Shown: piece by piece, positions 19,022 through 29,229 of the stretch
How the letters are laid out: each line of letters opens with the position of its first letter
Position numbering within the stretch: position 1 is the stretch's first letter
DNA from: Acidovorax sp.
GTDB lineage: Bacteria; Pseudomonadota; Gammaproteobacteria; Burkholderiales; Burkholderiaceae_C
Reading direction: 5' to 3'
DNA length: 46,378 nucleotides
Assembly (NCBI GenBank): GCA_024711405.1
Contig: JANJSZ010000078.1
Span: forward strand, 1 to 46,378
Translations under genes and position numbers: made by a program
The notes under the pieces: model-generated
Seen by the model: the letters and a program-made list of their open reading frames with translations, nothing else
What the model was told of the DNA's origin: nothing
Databases searched by the model: none

Positions 19022-22000
19022 TCAGGAATCTCCTTGCAGCGCGGGCGCCGGGCCGGCAGCCGGGTGGCGGCGCCAGCGCGCCCCGCGCTGCACGCGGCCG
19101 CGCAGCCGGTCCAGCGCCACATAGACCACGGGCGTGGTGTACAGCGTGAGCAGCTGGCTCAGCAGCAGCCCGCCCACCACGGCAATGCCCAGGGGCTGGC
19201 GCAGCTCGGCGCCATCGGCACGGTTGAGCGCCAGCGGCAACGCGCCAAAGATGGCGGCCAGCGTGGTCATGAGGATGGGGCGCAGGCGCAGGCTGCAGGC
19301 GCGGTAGATGGACTGGGCGGCCGTGCGGTGCCCGGTGCGCTGCCGCACCAGGGCAAAGTCGATCATCATGATGGCGTTCTTCTTGACGATACCGATCAGC
19401 AGGATCACGCCGATCAGCGCGATCAGCGAGAACTCGGTCTTGAACAGCATCAGCGCCAGCAGCGCCCCAACCCCGGCCGAGGGCAGCGTGGAGAGGATGG
19501 TGAGCGGGTGCACCAGGTCTTCATACAGCATGCCCAGCACCAGGTAGATGGTGATGATGGCCGCCAGGATCAGCAGCGGCTGGCCCGCCAGCGCGTCCTG
19601 GAACGCCCCCGCCGTGCCGCCAAAGGTGCCGCGTATTCCCACCGGCACGCCCAGCTCGGCCACCGCGTTGTGCACCGCGTCGGTGGCCTGCGACAGCGAC
19701 ACGCCCGGCGCCAGGCTGAAGCTCACGGTGCTGGCCGGCGTGCCGCGCTCGTGGCTGACCGACAGCGGCGTGTGGGTGGTGGTGGTGCGCGCAAACGCGC
19801 TCAAAGGCACCTGCTGGCCCGCACTGTTCACCAAGAAGAAGCCGCGCAGCGTCTCGGGGCTTTGCAGGTAGCGCGGGGCCGCCTCCATCACCACGCGGTA
19901 CTGGTTGAGCGGGTTGTAGATCACGCCCACCTGGCGCTGGCCAAAGGCATCGTTCAAGGTGGCATCGATTTGCGCCATGGTCAGCCCCGCGCGCGTGGCG
20001 GCATCGCGGTCGATCACCAGCGTGGTCTGCAGGCCATAGTCCGAGACATCGCTGTTCACGTCTTCCAGCTCGGGCAGCTGCGACAGGGCCTGGCGGATGC
20101 GTGGCTCCCAGGTGCGCAGCTCGGCAATGTCGTCGGCCTGCAGGGTGTAGTCGTACGAGGCGCTGCTTTGCCGCCCGCCGATGCGGATGTCGCGCTGCGG
20201 CACCATGAACAGGCGGGCGCCGGGCTCGTCCTTGAGCTGGGCGCGCAGGCGGGTGATGACAGCCTCGGAGGTCTCCTGCCCCTGCCCGCGCCGGAGCGTC
20301 ATGAACATCTGCGCGGCATTGCGCTGCCAGCCACCGGTAAAACCGGTGACATGCTCCACCGCCGGGTCGGCCTGCACGATGGCCAGAAAGCGCTGCAACC
20401 GCTGCTCCATGGCCTGGTACGAGGTGGCCTGGTCGGCCCGGATGAAGCCCGAGATGCGGCCCGTGTCCTGCTCGGGCATGAAGCCCTTGTCGATGGCGGT
20501 GTAGAGAGTCACGTTGAGCCCCACCACCGCCGCCAGCACCAGCAGCACCAGCGGCTGGTGGCGCAGGCACCAGGCCAGGCTGTGCCGGTAGCCGCGCAGC
20601 CCCCGGGCCTGCAGGCCGTCCAGCCAGCGCGAGAACCGCGCCCATGGCGACGGGCGGGGCGCTGCACCGGGCGTGCGGTGCGGTCGGAGCAGCGCCGCGC
20701 ACATCATGGGCGTGGTGGTGAGCGACACCAGCAGCGACACCAGGATGGCCGCCGCCATGACGATGGAAAACTCACGGAAAAACCGCCCCACGATGCCGCC
20801 CATGAAAACGATGGGCACGAACACGGCGATCAGTGACAGGCTCATGGACACCACGGTGAAACCGATCTCGCGCGCGCCGTCGAGTGCGGCCTGCAGCGCC
20901 GTCTTGCCCCGCTCCATGTGGCGCATGATGTTTTCCAGCACCACGATGGCGTCGTCCACCACGAAGCCGGTGGCGATGGTCAGCGCCATGAGCGAGAGGT
21001 TGTCGAGCGTGTAGCCCGCCAGGTACATCACGCCGAACGTGCCCGCCAGCGACACCGGCACGGCCACGGCGGGGATGAGCGTGGCGCGCCCGTTGCGCAG
21101 GAACAGGAACACCACCAGGACCACCAGCGCCACGGCAATCAGCAGGGCGCGCTCCACCTCCTTGACCGAGGCGCGCAGCGTGGGCGTGCGGTCGGAAACG
21201 ATCTGCACATCAATCGCTGCCGGGATCGACGCCTGGAGCTGCGGCAGCAGCGCGCGCACGCGGTCCACCGCCTCCAGGATGTTGGCGCCCGGCTGCTTGT
21301 ACACCTGCAGCAGCACCGCCGGCTTGCCGTTGGCCACGCCAAAGTTGCGCACGTCCTGCACCGAGTCGATCACCTCGGCCACATCGGCCAGGCGGATCGC
21401 ATTGCCGTTCTGCCAGCGCAGCACCAGCGGCGCATAGTCGGCGGCCACGCGGGCCTGGTCGTTGGCGGCGATCTGCCAGTAATGGTCTTCGCGCTCGACC
21501 GCACCCAGCGGGCGGTTGGCGTTGGTGCTGCTGATGGCACCGCGCACCTGCTCCAGCGACACGCCATTGGCCGCCAGCCGCACCGGATCGAGCGACACGC
21601 GCACGGCCGGCAGCGCCCCCCCGCTCACCGTGGCCTGCCCCACCCCTTCGACCTGCGAGAGCTTTTGCGCCAGCACGGTGGAGGCCGCGTCGTACATCTG
21701 CCCGCGCGTGAGCGCGCCGGACGTGAGCGCCAGGATCATGATGGGCGCATCAGCCGGGTTCACCTTGCGGTAGCTGGGGTTGCTGGGCATGCCCGTGGGC
21801 AGCAGCGTGCGCGCGGCGTTGATGGCGGCCTGCACGTCGCGCGCGGCGCTGTCCACATCGCGGCTCAGGTCGAACTGCAGCGTGATGCTGGTGCTGCCCA
21901 GGATGGAGCGCGAGGTGATCTCGTTGACCCCGGCGATGGCGCCCAGCGACCGCTCCAGCGGCGTGGCCACGGTGGCGGCCATGGTGTCGGGACTGGCGCC

Positions 22001-22156
22001 GGGCAGGCTGGCGCTGACCGAGATGGTGGGGTAGTCCACCTGCGGCAGCGGAGCGACGGGCAGCAGGAAATAAGACACCGCGCCCACCAGGGCCAGGCCC
22101 AGGGTGAGGAGCGTGGTGGCGATGGGGCGGTGGATGAAGGGGGTGGAGAGGCTCAT
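19022..22156 (-). CDS. mdtC: RND efflux pump subunit, MdtC/MuxC type
   Basis: 1044-residue HAE1-family inner-membrane proton/drug antiporter. MdtB- and MdtC-type subunits form a mixed trimer that joins a periplasmic adaptor and a TolC-like channel. Seen: N-terminal TM1 segment [20 protein letters not shown], then [18 protein letters not shown]; the paired Asp of the proton relay in TM4 ([20 protein letters not shown]); and [15 protein letters not shown] with the TM10 Lys. No frameshift is visible. It follows mdtB on the same strand but is separated by 417 bp of repeat DNA, unusual for this operon type. Substrates of homologues include bile salts, novobiocin and some beta-lactams. Confidence 0.94.
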   Translation of the reverse strand: MSLSTPFIHRPIATTLLTLGLALVGAVSYFLLPVAPLPQVDYPTISVSASLPGASPDTMAATVATPLERSLGAIAGVNEITSRSILGSTSITLQFDLSRDVDSAARDVQAAINAARTLLPTGMPSNPSYRKVNPADAPIMILALTSGALTRGQMYDAASTVLAQKLSQVEGVGQATVSGGALPAVRVSLDPVRLAANGVSLEQVRGAISSTNANRPLGAVEREDHYWQIAANDQARVAADYAPLVLRWQNGNAIRLADVAEVIDSVQDVRNFGVANGKPAVLLQVYKQPGANILEAVDRVRALLPQLQASIPAAIDVQIVSDRTPTLRASVKEVERALLIAVALVVLVVFLFLRNGRATLIPAVAVPVSLAGTFGVMYLAGYTLDNLSLMALTIATGFVVDDAIVVLENIMRHMERGKTALQAALDGAREIGFTVVSMSLSLIAVFVPIVFMGGIVGRFFREFSIVMAAAILVSLLVSLTTTPMMCAALLRPHRTPGAAPRPSPWARFSRWLDGLQARGLRGYRHSLAWCLRHQPLVLLVLAAVVGLNVTLYTAIDKGFMPEQDTGRISGFIRADQATSYQAMEQRLQRFLAIVQADPAVEHVTGFTGGWQRNAAQMFMTLRRGQGQETSEAVITRLRAQLKDEPGARLFMVPQRDIRIGGRQSSASYDYTLQADDIAELRTWEPRIRQALSQLPELEDVNSDVSDYGLQTTLVIDRDAATRAGLTMAQIDATLNDAFGQRQVGVIYNPLNQYRVVMEAAPRYLQSPETLRGFFLVNSAGQQVPLSAFARTTTTHTPLSVSHERGTPASTVSFSLAPGVSLSQATDAVHNAVAELGVPVGIRGTFGGTAGAFQDALAGQPLLILAAIITIYLVLGMLYEDLVHPLTILSTLPSAGVGALLALMLFKTEFSLIALIGVILLIGIVKKNAIMMIDFALVRQRTGHRTAAQSIYRACSLRLRPILMTTLAAIFGALPLALNRADGAELRQPLGIAVVGGLLLSQLLTLYTTPVVYVALDRLRGRVQRGARWRRHPAAGPAPALQGDS

Positions 22157-22169
22157 TTTGTGCCTCTCT

Positions 22170-22225
22170 TGAAGTGTTTTTTGGCTCTGGTGCTTTTTGT
22201 GATTGCGCTGGTCGCTATTGTTTGT
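22170..22225 (+). repeat. Dispersed palindromic repeat copy upstream of mdtC
   Basis: The core CTCTGGTGCT, then TTGCGCT and CGCTATTGTTT, aligns with the copy inside tupA (44696-44744) and, with more changes, with the copies at 34661-34726 and 40058-40122. It sits just upstream of the mdtC start and faces a copy in the opposite orientation at 22537-22586. Confidence 0.55.
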
Positions 22226-22250
22226 GCAGTTTGCTGTGTGCGTTGGTTGA

Positions 22251-22511
22251 GGGCGGGGGCCGGGTCTCGCCCCGGCGGGCGCCTCACTTTTCTTTGCTTC
22301 GCCAAAGAAAAGTAAGAAAAAGAAAGGCGACCCACAGTCTGCGACCCCTTCGGGGCAGACCTGCGTCGGGGCGGTTGCGGGGTGCGCCAGGTCGCCCCGT
22401 AGCGCAGCGAAGGGGTCGCAGACAGCAGGGTCGCCTTTTCTTTGGTGACTTTCTTTTGGCGAAGCAAAAGAAAGTTACTGCGCCGCCGGGCGCACAACCC
22501 GGCCCCCGCCC
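22251..22511. repeat. Large nested inverted repeat between two RND genes
   Basis: Left arm 22251-22350 and right arm 22410-22511 are inverted copies about 80 percent identical by eye, with a 59-bp GC-rich spacer. Each arm contains its own shorter hairpin with 11-bp stems and a six-base loop: 22286-22313 (stem ACTTTTCTTTG) and 22448-22475 (stem ACTTTCTTTTG). Transcribed as RNA, the element could fold into one long stem or two short ones. The small reading frames crossing it are rich in Arg/Lys and look spurious. I recall similar TTTGCTTCGCCAAA elements from Comamonadaceae and xanthomonads. It fills most of the 417-bp gap. Confidence 0.8.
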
Positions 22512-22536
22512 CATGCACCAGCACACCACCCGCTTC

Positions 22537-22586
22537 CAAAGTAATAACTGCCAGCGCAGATGAAACAAACGCTTCAGGCACTTTTC
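22537..22586 (-). repeat. Dispersed palindromic repeat copy overlapping the mdtB stop codon
   Basis: On the minus strand this reads AAAAGTGCCTGAAGCG, then TGCGCTGGCAGTTATTACTT, the same order of elements as the copy at 22170-22225 in the opposite orientation. The TGA of mdtB (22574-22576) lies inside it. Confidence 0.5.
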
Positions 22587-25500
22587 ACCCCCACCCGATT
22601 ACGCCACCGCTCCGCCCACCCCTCGAACGTCAAATAAATCACCGGCGTGGTGAACAGCGTGAGCAACTGGCTCACGATCAACCCCCCCACCATCGTCACC
22701 CCCAGCGGATGCCGCAGCTCACTGCCCACCCCGCCACCCAGCATCAACGGCAACGCCCCCAGCAACGCCGCCAGCGTCGTCATCAAAATCGGCCGGAAAC
22801 GCAGCAGGCAGGCCTGGTAGATGGCGTCGCGCGCAGGCAACCCCTGCTCGCGCTGCGCCTCCAGTGCAAAGTCGATCATCATGATGGCGTTCTTCTTGAC
22901 GATGCCGATCAAGAGCACGATGCCGATGATGGCCACGATATCGATGTCGAGCCCCGCCAACCCCAGCGCCAGCAGCGCCCCCACCCCGGCCGACGGCAGG
23001 GTGGACAAAATGGTGACCGGGTGGATGGTGCTCTCGTACAGCACGCCCAGCACGATGTACATCGTCACCACCGCCGCCAGGATCAGCAGCAGCGTGTTCG
23101 ACAGCGAGGCCTGGAACGCCAGCGCCGCGCCCTGGAAGGCCGTGTCCACCGACAGGGGCAATGCCCCTGCGTCGCGCGCCGCCGCCTGCGCGGCCTGGAT
23201 GGCCTCGACGGCATCGCCCAGCGCAACGCCGGGCGCGGTGTTGAACGAGAGGGTGGCCGCGGGCAGCTGCCCCACATGGTTCACGGCCAGCGGCATGGAG
23301 CGCTGTTCGACGCGCGCCACCGACGACAGCGCCACCGGTTTGCCCGCGCTCGATGTGACATAGATGCTGTCCAGCGCCTCGGGCCCCAGCTTGAACTGCG
23401 GCGCCACCTCCAGCACCACGCGGTACTGGTTGGACTGCGTGAAGATGGTGGAAATGAGCCGCTGGCCAAAGGCGTTGTAAAGCGCCGTGTCGATGCCGGC
23501 CACCGTCACCCCCAGGCGGCTGGCCTGGGCGCGGTCGATCTGCACAAAGGCCTGCAGGCCCTGGCCTTGCAGGTCGCTGGCCACATCGGCCAGTTGCGGC
23601 AGGGCGCGCAGGCGCTGCACCAGGTCGGCGGTGCTGGTCTGCAGTTGCGCCCTGTCGGGCGACGAGACCAGCAACTGGTACTGCGTGCGCGCCACACGGT
23701 CTTCGATGGTGAGGTCCTGCACCGGCTGGGCATACAGGCGGATGCCGGGCAGGTCGCGCGTGGCGTCGGCCAGGCGGCGCAGCACCACGGGGGCGCGGTC
23801 GCGCTCGGCGTGGGGTTTCAGATCGATGAGCAGGCGGCCCGTGTTCAGCGTGGCGTTGATCCCATCCACGCCGATGAAGGACGACACGCTTTTCACGGCC
23901 GGGTCTTGGAGGATGCGCCCGGCCAGCTGCTGCTGGCGCTCGGCCATGGCGGCAAACGAGATGGACTGGTCGGCCTCGGTGGTGGCCTGCAGCGTGCCGG
24001 TGTCCTGCACTGGAAAGAAACCCTTGGGCACCAGCACATACAGCGCCACGGTGAGAGCGAGCGTGGCCGCAAACACCAGCCAGGTCAGCCCGCGGTGGTT
24101 CAGCACCCAGCCCAGCATGCGGCCGTACCGGGCAATGGTGCGCTCAAAGAACCGGCCCGTGGCCTGGTAGAGGCGGCCATGGCTTTCTTCGGGCGTGTGG
24201 CGCAGCAGGCGCGCGCACAGCATGGGCGTGAGCGTGAGCGACACCACGGCCGACAGCAGGATGGCCACGGCCATGGTGATGGCGAATTCATGGAACAGCC
24301 GCCCCACCACATCGCCCATGAACAAGAGCGGAATCAGCACCGCAATCAGCGAGATGGTCAGCGAGATGATGGTAAAGCCGATCTGCCTGGCGCCCTGGAG
24401 TGCGGCCTGTAGCGGTGGCTCGCCCTGTTCCACATAGCGGGCGATGTTCTCGATCATCACGATGGCGTCGTCCACCACGAAGCCGGTGGAAATCGTCAGC
24501 GCCATCAGCGTGAGGTTATTGATGGAAAATCCCGCCAGGTACATCACGCCAAACGTGCCCACCAGCGACAGCGGCACCGCCAAGCTGGGGATGAGTGTGG
24601 CCGAGGCTCTGCGCAAGAAGACAAAGATCACCGCCACCACCAGGCCGATGGCCAGGGCCAGTTCGGCCTGCATATCCTTCACCGAGGCGCGGATGGTGGT
24701 GGTGCGGTCGGTCAGCACCTGCACATCCAGCGATGCGGGCAGCGTGCCCTGCAGTTGCGGCAGCAGCGCCTTGAGGCGGTCCACCGTCTCGATGACGTTG
24801 GCGCCGGGCTGGCGGCGAATGTTGAGGATCACCCCCGCGCGCGATCCGGTGGCGGGTGTCCCCGCCCAGGCGGCCAGGCGGGTGTTTTCGGCATCGTCCA
24901 CCGTCTGCGCCACATCGCGCAGGCGGATGGGGTTGCCGTTCTTGAAGGCCAGGATCAGATCACGGTATTCCTGCGCCGACTGCAACTGGTCGTTGGCATC
25001 GATGGTCGAGGCCCGCGCCGGGCCATCAAAGCCCCCCTTGGCCTGCTTGACGTTGGCCGCCGCGATCACGGTGCGCACGTCCTCCAGTGTGAGGCCCAGG
25101 CTGGCCAGCGCCGTGGGGTTGGCCTGGATGCGCACGGCCGGCCGGCGCCCGCCCGCGATCGCCACCAGCCCCACGCCCTTGACCTGCGAGAGCTTGGGCG
25201 CCAGGCGGTTTTCCACCAGGTCATTCAGACGGATGACTGGCAGCGAGGGCGAGGTGATGGCCAGCGTGAGCACGGGCGCATCGGCCGGGTTGACCTTGCT
25301 GTAAAGCGGCGGCATGGGCAGGTCATTCGGCAACAGGTTGCTGCCTGCGTTGATGGCGGCCTGCACCTGCTGCTCGGCCACATCCATGGACATGTCGAGC
25401 GCAAAGCGCAGCGTGATGACCGAGGCCCCGCCCGAGCTGGTGGACGACATCTGGGCCAGACCCGGCATCTGGCCCAGCTGGCGCTCCAGCGGCGCGGTAA

Positions 25501-25687
25501 CGTTGGAGGTCATCACATCGGGGCTGGCGCCGGGGTACAGCGTGGTGACCTGGATGGTGGGGTAGTCCACCTCGGGCAGGGCCGAGACAGGCAACTGCCG
25601 GTAGGCCAGCAAGCCCGCAATCAGCAAGGCCACCATCAGCAGCGATGTGGCGATGGGACGCAGGATGAAGATGCGCGAGAGATTCAT
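22574..25687 (-). CDS. mdtB: RND efflux pump subunit, MdtB/MuxB type
   Basis: 1037-residue HAE1-family pump. Seen: [20 protein letters not shown] at the N-terminus, [20 protein letters not shown], the TM4 proton-relay Asp pair in [20 protein letters not shown], and [18 protein letters not shown] in TM10. Together with the downstream MdtC-type subunit it should form the B2C-type heterotrimer known for E. coli MdtBC. It starts 33 bp after the adaptor gene's stop. Its last codons and TGA lie in a dispersed repeat, so the original C-terminus may have been altered by repeat insertion. Confidence 0.94.
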   Translation of the reverse strand: MNLSRIFILRPIATSLLMVALLIAGLLAYRQLPVSALPEVDYPTIQVTTLYPGASPDVMTSNVTAPLERQLGQMPGLAQMSSTSSGGASVITLRFALDMSMDVAEQQVQAAINAGSNLLPNDLPMPPLYSKVNPADAPVLTLAITSPSLPVIRLNDLVENRLAPKLSQVKGVGLVAIAGGRRPAVRIQANPTALASLGLTLEDVRTVIAAANVKQAKGGFDGPARASTIDANDQLQSAQEYRDLILAFKNGNPIRLRDVAQTVDDAENTRLAAWAGTPATGSRAGVILNIRRQPGANVIETVDRLKALLPQLQGTLPASLDVQVLTDRTTTIRASVKDMQAELALAIGLVVAVIFVFLRRASATLIPSLAVPLSLVGTFGVMYLAGFSINNLTLMALTISTGFVVDDAIVMIENIARYVEQGEPPLQAALQGARQIGFTIISLTISLIAVLIPLLFMGDVVGRLFHEFAITMAVAILLSAVVSLTLTPMLCARLLRHTPEESHGRLYQATGRFFERTIARYGRMLGWVLNHRGLTWLVFAATLALTVALYVLVPKGFFPVQDTGTLQATTEADQSISFAAMAERQQQLAGRILQDPAVKSVSSFIGVDGINATLNTGRLLIDLKPHAERDRAPVVLRRLADATRDLPGIRLYAQPVQDLTIEDRVARTQYQLLVSSPDRAQLQTSTADLVQRLRALPQLADVASDLQGQGLQAFVQIDRAQASRLGVTVAGIDTALYNAFGQRLISTIFTQSNQYRVVLEVAPQFKLGPEALDSIYVTSSAGKPVALSSVARVEQRSMPLAVNHVGQLPAATLSFNTAPGVALGDAVEAIQAAQAAARDAGALPLSVDTAFQGAALAFQASLSNTLLLILAAVVTMYIVLGVLYESTIHPVTILSTLPSAGVGALLALGLAGLDIDIVAIIGIVLLIGIVKKNAIMMIDFALEAQREQGLPARDAIYQACLLRFRPILMTTLAALLGALPLMLGGGVGSELRHPLGVTMVGGLIVSQLLTLFTTPVIYLTFEGWAERWRNRVGVKSA

Positions 25688-25720
25688 GGCAGCAGTGCCC
25701 GCAAGGCGCGGTGCATGGTC

Positions 25721-27136
25721 TCAACGCACGGTGGCTGATGCAGCCGAAGCAGCGGCTGCCGGCGGCGCAGCCCCGCCAGCCTGCTGGCGGCGGGCACGCA
25801 GGAAGGCACGGCGCTCGTCGGGCGACATGGTGGCCAGCTGGTCGCGCTCGGCCTGCGTGAGGCTGCGCAACAGCGCCGCGCGGCGCGCGCCAGCGTCCTG
25901 CACGGCCTCGTCGGCACGGACGGCCACACCGGCATCGATCACGGCCACCTTGGCGCCTTCGCGCAGGCGATCGATGCCATCGGTCACGACCTGGTCGCCC
26001 TCTTTCAGCTCGCCCTCGACGCTGACCCGGTCGCCATCGGCCACGCCCACGCGGATGCGCCGCTGCGTCACCGTGCCGTCCGGCTGCACCAGATAGACGT
26101 AGTTGTTCTGCACCGCCGTGCCGGGCACGGTCAGCGCGTTCGGCAGCACATCAAGCTGCAGACGCACATTGACGAACTGGTTGGGGAACAGCCCGCCGTC
26201 CTCGTTGGCGAACGACGCCTTCACCTTGATGGTGCCGGTGGTGGGGTCGATGGCGTTGTCGAGCGCGCCCAGGCGCCCGCGTGCCAGGCGCCGCTTTTGC
26301 TCGCGGTCCCACAGCTCCACGGGCAGATCGGCACCTTCGGCCAGGCGCCGGGTGATGGACGCCAGGTGCGCCTCGGGCACCGCAAAGGCCGCATCGATGG
26401 GCTGCACGAGGTTGATGGTGACGATGCCATTGGCATCCGACGGGCCGACCACGTTGCCCCGGTCGGCCTGGCGCAGGCCCAGGCGCCCGGCAATGGGCGC
26501 GGTGATGCGCGTGTGGCCCAGCTGCAGGCGCGCGGCATCCACCTGCGCCTGGCCGGCGGCCACGGTGCCTTCGAGCTGGCGCACCAGGGCCGCCTGCGTG
26601 TCCACCTGCTGGGTGGCAATCGAATCCTGGGCCAGCAGGTCCTTGTAGCGCTGCAGATCGAGCTGCGCGTTGCGCAGCAGGGCCTGGTCGCGCTGCAGGC
26701 TGCCTTGCACCTGGCCCAGCGCAGCCTGGTAGCTGCGCGGGTCGATCTCGGCCAGCAACTGGCCCGCCTTGACCTGCTGGCCTTCCTTGAAGTGCAACGC
26801 CATCAGTTCGCCGCCGACCTTGGCCCGCACCACCGCCGTGGCACGCGCGCTCATGGTGCCGATGGCCTGGACCATCACGCGCACATCCTGGCGCCGCACC
26901 ACGCCCACCGACACCGGCTGCACCTGCCCGCCGGCGCTGAAGCGCCCCGGCGCACGCGCAGCAGGGGCTCCCGCCGCAACCGAGGCCCCATCGGCGGCCG
27001 TGTTGCGCTGCTGCCACCACCAGCCCCCGCCCGCGGCCAGGGTGGTCACGATCAACAGCAGTCCCCACCACAGTGCGCGGCCTCTCTGGTGCAGGGGAGA
27101 CCGCAGGGGAAGGCAGTGGGAACGGTGGGGCAGCAT
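25721..27136 (-). CDS. mdtA: Periplasmic adaptor (membrane fusion protein), MdtA/MuxA type
   Basis: 471 residues. One N-terminal membrane anchor (ALWWGLLLIVTTLAAGGGWWW), a lipoyl-like domain (VVRAKVGGELMALHFKEGQQVKAGQLLAEIDP), an alpha-helical hairpin of about 60 residues, the second lipoyl half (LGHTRITAPIAGRLGLRQAD) and a beta-barrel. It bridges the RND pump and the outer-membrane channel. MdtA of E. coli is 415 residues; here a charged helical tail of about 60 residues with LTQAERDQLATMSPDERRAF is added before an Ala-rich end. First gene of the four-gene minus-strand pump locus. No dedicated regulator is adjacent. Confidence 0.93.
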   Translation of the reverse strand: MLPHRSHCLPLRSPLHQRGRALWWGLLLIVTTLAAGGGWWWQQRNTAADGASVAAGAPAARAPGRFSAGGQVQPVSVGVVRRQDVRVMVQAIGTMSARATAVVRAKVGGELMALHFKEGQQVKAGQLLAEIDPRSYQAALGQVQGSLQRDQALLRNAQLDLQRYKDLLAQDSIATQQVDTQAALVRQLEGTVAAGQAQVDAARLQLGHTRITAPIAGRLGLRQADRGNVVGPSDANGIVTINLVQPIDAAFAVPEAHLASITRRLAEGADLPVELWDREQKRRLARGRLGALDNAIDPTTGTIKVKASFANEDGGLFPNQFVNVRLQLDVLPNALTVPGTAVQNNYVYLVQPDGTVTQRRIRVGVADGDRVSVEGELKEGDQVVTDGIDRLREGAKVAVIDAGVAVRADEAVQDAGARRAALLRSLTQAERDQLATMSPDERRAFLRARRQQAGGAAPPAAAASAASATVR

Positions 27137-27274
27137 GGGACGGTGCAGAGTGAAGTCGGGCTATGGTAGCCACGCCCCGCCACGCCCCGCCGTCTCTGCC
27201 CGGAAATTTACGGTGGCTTTACCTTGGTATTACCGGCCGTCGCTGGCCAGGCCCCACGGCGCTGGCGCGCCAGG

Positions 27275-27907
27275 TTAGCGGTTGGTGGCCAGCAACAGGC
27301 CGCCTGCCCCCATGAAGAACCCGCCCGTGGCCTTGTTCAGGCGCACCACCCCGCGCGAGCTGCGAATGAACCGGCGAATCTGCCGCCCGCCCGTGGCATA
27401 CACGGCGGTCGAGACAAACTCGCTGGCCAGGTAGATCGAACCCAACACGAAAAACTGCCGCACCGCCGGCTGCGCCGGATCGATGAACTGCGGAAAGATG
27501 GCCGCAAACAGGATGATGGCCTTGGGGTTGGTGATGCCCAGCAGGAACTCCTGCGCGATCAGGGCGCGCACCTTCACGGGTGCGCCAGATGCTACGGCCC
27601 CCTCTCCCTCGACCACGGCCAGCCCGCTGAACTCGCGGCTGCGCCAGGCCCGCCAGCCCAGCCAGAAAAGATAGCAGGCCCCCACCCATTTGACCGCTGT
27701 GAAAGCCGCCTCGGAGGCCAGCAGCATGGCGCCCAGTCCCACCGCAGACACCGCAAGAAAAATGGCGAAAGCCGCGACCCGCCCCAGGGTGGCGACCAGT
27801 GCCGCGCCCACGCCCGCACGAATGCCGTTGTTCAACCCGCAGAAATTGTTGGGCCCGGGCGTCAGTGAAATGGCCACGGCCACCGGCACAAAAAGGAGAG
27901 CGTCCAT
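27275..27907 (-). CDS. LysE/RhtB-family amino-acid exporter
   Basis: 210 residues with about six hydrophobic helices. Seen: the N-terminal family motif SLTPGPNNFCGLNNGIRAG and the later GITNPKAIILFAAIFPQF, both diagnostic of LysE/RhtB translocators. Start 27907 is supported by AGGA six bases upstream; in-frame codons further upstream would give a charged, non-membrane extension. It probably exports an amino acid such as a homoserine- or threonine-like substrate; which one is not readable. It lies 59 bp after the orphan ABC ATPase gene on the same strand. Confidence 0.9.
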   Translation of the reverse strand: MDALLFVPVAVAISLTPGPNNFCGLNNGIRAGVGAALVATLGRVAAFAIFLAVSAVGLGAMLLASEAAFTAVKWVGACYLFWLGWRAWRSREFSGLAVVEGEGAVASGAPVKVRALIAQEFLLGITNPKAIILFAAIFPQFIDPAQPAVRQFFVLGSIYLASEFVSTAVYATGGRQIRRFIRSSRGVVRLNKATGGFFMGAGGLLLATNR

Positions 27908-27966
27908 GGTGGATCCTGGGAAATGAAGACGAAGAAGCGCCAGTCTATCCCTGTCGCGCCAGAACA

Positions 27967-28599
27967 TCACGCTGCGGGCAGATCCACCACCAGCCCCCAC
28001 GGCACGCCCGCCAGCGCTTCGTGGTGGGCCACCACGACGATGCGGGTTGTCTGTGGAGCCGACCTGGCCAGCACCTGCGTGAGGTAAGCCACCGAGGGCT
28101 TGTCCAGACCGGCGACGGGCTCATCGATGAGCGTGAGCGGCGCACCCGATGCAAAAGCCCCCGCCATGAGCACCTTGCGCCGGCTGCCGGCGGAGAGCGC
28201 ATACAGCGGTTTGTCCAGGTGGGGTTGCAGCGAAAAACCGGCGATATGTGCCTCCAGCGCGGCAGCATCCCAGGCCGCATGCTGCTGCAGCAAACGGGCG
28301 TACCACCCGCGCGCCGTCAGTTCATTGAGCGCATCCGAGCGCGGATCGGCCCAGAACACCTGCGCCCGATAGGCGTCAGGGGCGGTCTGCCGGTCCAGCC
28401 CCGCCAGCACCAGCCGGCCCGCCTGCGGCGCAAGCTCGCCGGCCAGCAGCCGCAGCAGCGTGGTCTTGCCGCAGCTTTCGTCCCCGCGCACCAGCGTGAG
28501 CCCTGGGGACAGGGTGGCGTGAAAATTGTCCAGCAAGGCGCTGTGTGGGTAGCCAAAAGACAGGCCCTGGACCTGCAAGACAAGCGGTGAGTGGGTCAT
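27967..28599 (-). CDS. Stand-alone ABC ATPase subunit
   Basis: 210 residues. Seen: Walker A GDESCGKTTLLR, an ABC signature drifted to ALSAGSRRKV, and Walker B LTLIDEPVAGLD followed by the switch histidine in VVVAHHEALAG. All catalytic elements are present, although the P-loop has unusual Glu-Ser-Cys residues and the signature is LSAGS instead of LSGGQ. No permease gene is adjacent. The compact size resembles heme-exporter CcmA-type or energy-coupling ATPases, but no ccm gene is nearby. Start 28599 (MTHSPLVLQVQGLSFGY) puts the first beta-strand at the N-terminus as in the family. Confidence 0.82.
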   Translation of the reverse strand: MTHSPLVLQVQGLSFGYPHSALLDNFHATLSPGLTLVRGDESCGKTTLLRLLAGELAPQAGRLVLAGLDRQTAPDAYRAQVFWADPRSDALNELTARGWYARLLQQHAAWDAAALEAHIAGFSLQPHLDKPLYALSAGSRRKVLMAGAFASGAPLTLIDEPVAGLDKPSVAYLTQVLARSAPQTTRIVVVAHHEALAGVPWGLVVDLPAA

Positions 28600-28714
28600 G
28601 GAAAGGGGCGGGAACATCCCGGCAGGGTACCAGCGCGCCATCGGAAAGTTGCCATGCCGGGCATCTTGCCGCGGTGCACGACAATCCGGCAACGTTCCCT
28701 GCCCTTTCATCGCC

Positions 28715-29083
28715 ATGCCCCTGCGCTACCTCGATTTCGATTTCAGTGAAGACGCCGAAGGCACTGGCAGCTTCGATGCCATGGCCAGCGTTTTACCCGC
28801 ACAGGTGCCCGCTTTGCAGGCCGAGATCAGCGCCGTGCTGGCATGGGCGCACCGGCACTGGCCGGATGCCTGCGGCCCCGCGGAAGACGGGGGAGCATGG
28901 CAATACGACCTGCAAGGTGCACAGGAGGTCCGCACGCCGCTGGTGCTGGAGTTTGACGCCGACTCCAGCCAGCTGCGCACGGCGGCGGGCAATCCCGCGC
29001 CACCGCGGACCACGATCACCCTGACGATCAGCGGGCGTGCCGACTTCTGTGCGGCCTTGCGCGAAGCCTTCGAAATCGATTAG
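28715..29083 (+). CDS. Conserved-looking hypothetical protein
   Basis: 122 residues, acidic, with no signal peptide or membrane segment. It begins MPLRYLDFDFSEDAEGTGSF and ends in a short helix (FCAALREAFEID). I vaguely recall a similar short family in Comamonadaceae but cannot assign a function. The gene is divergent from the ABC ATPase, 115 bp apart, and has no obvious Shine-Dalgarno. Codon choice is GC-rich at third positions like its neighbours, which supports it being real. Confidence 0.65.
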   Translation: MPLRYLDFDFSEDAEGTGSFDAMASVLPAQVPALQAEISAVLAWAHRHWPDACGPAEDGGAWQYDLQGAQEVRTPLVLEFDADSSQLRTAAGNPAPPRTTITLTISGRADFCAALREAFEID

Positions 29084-29229
29084 CCAGCGGACGAAGAACC
29101 AACACGGTGGATCCCTGTTGCCCACCAAAGACCCCAGGTTGCCAACCGGTTCGCGCACGGAACACCTTCGATCGTCCCGGCGGCGCTATATTTTCGACGC
29201 ACTGGTTCAACCCGATACTGGAGAGTTTC

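Noticed and set aside
22284-22581. Short Lys/Arg-rich open frames across the inverted repeat
   Set aside because: They are translations of the repeat arms; both strands give similar nonsense and no ribosome-binding site is seen.
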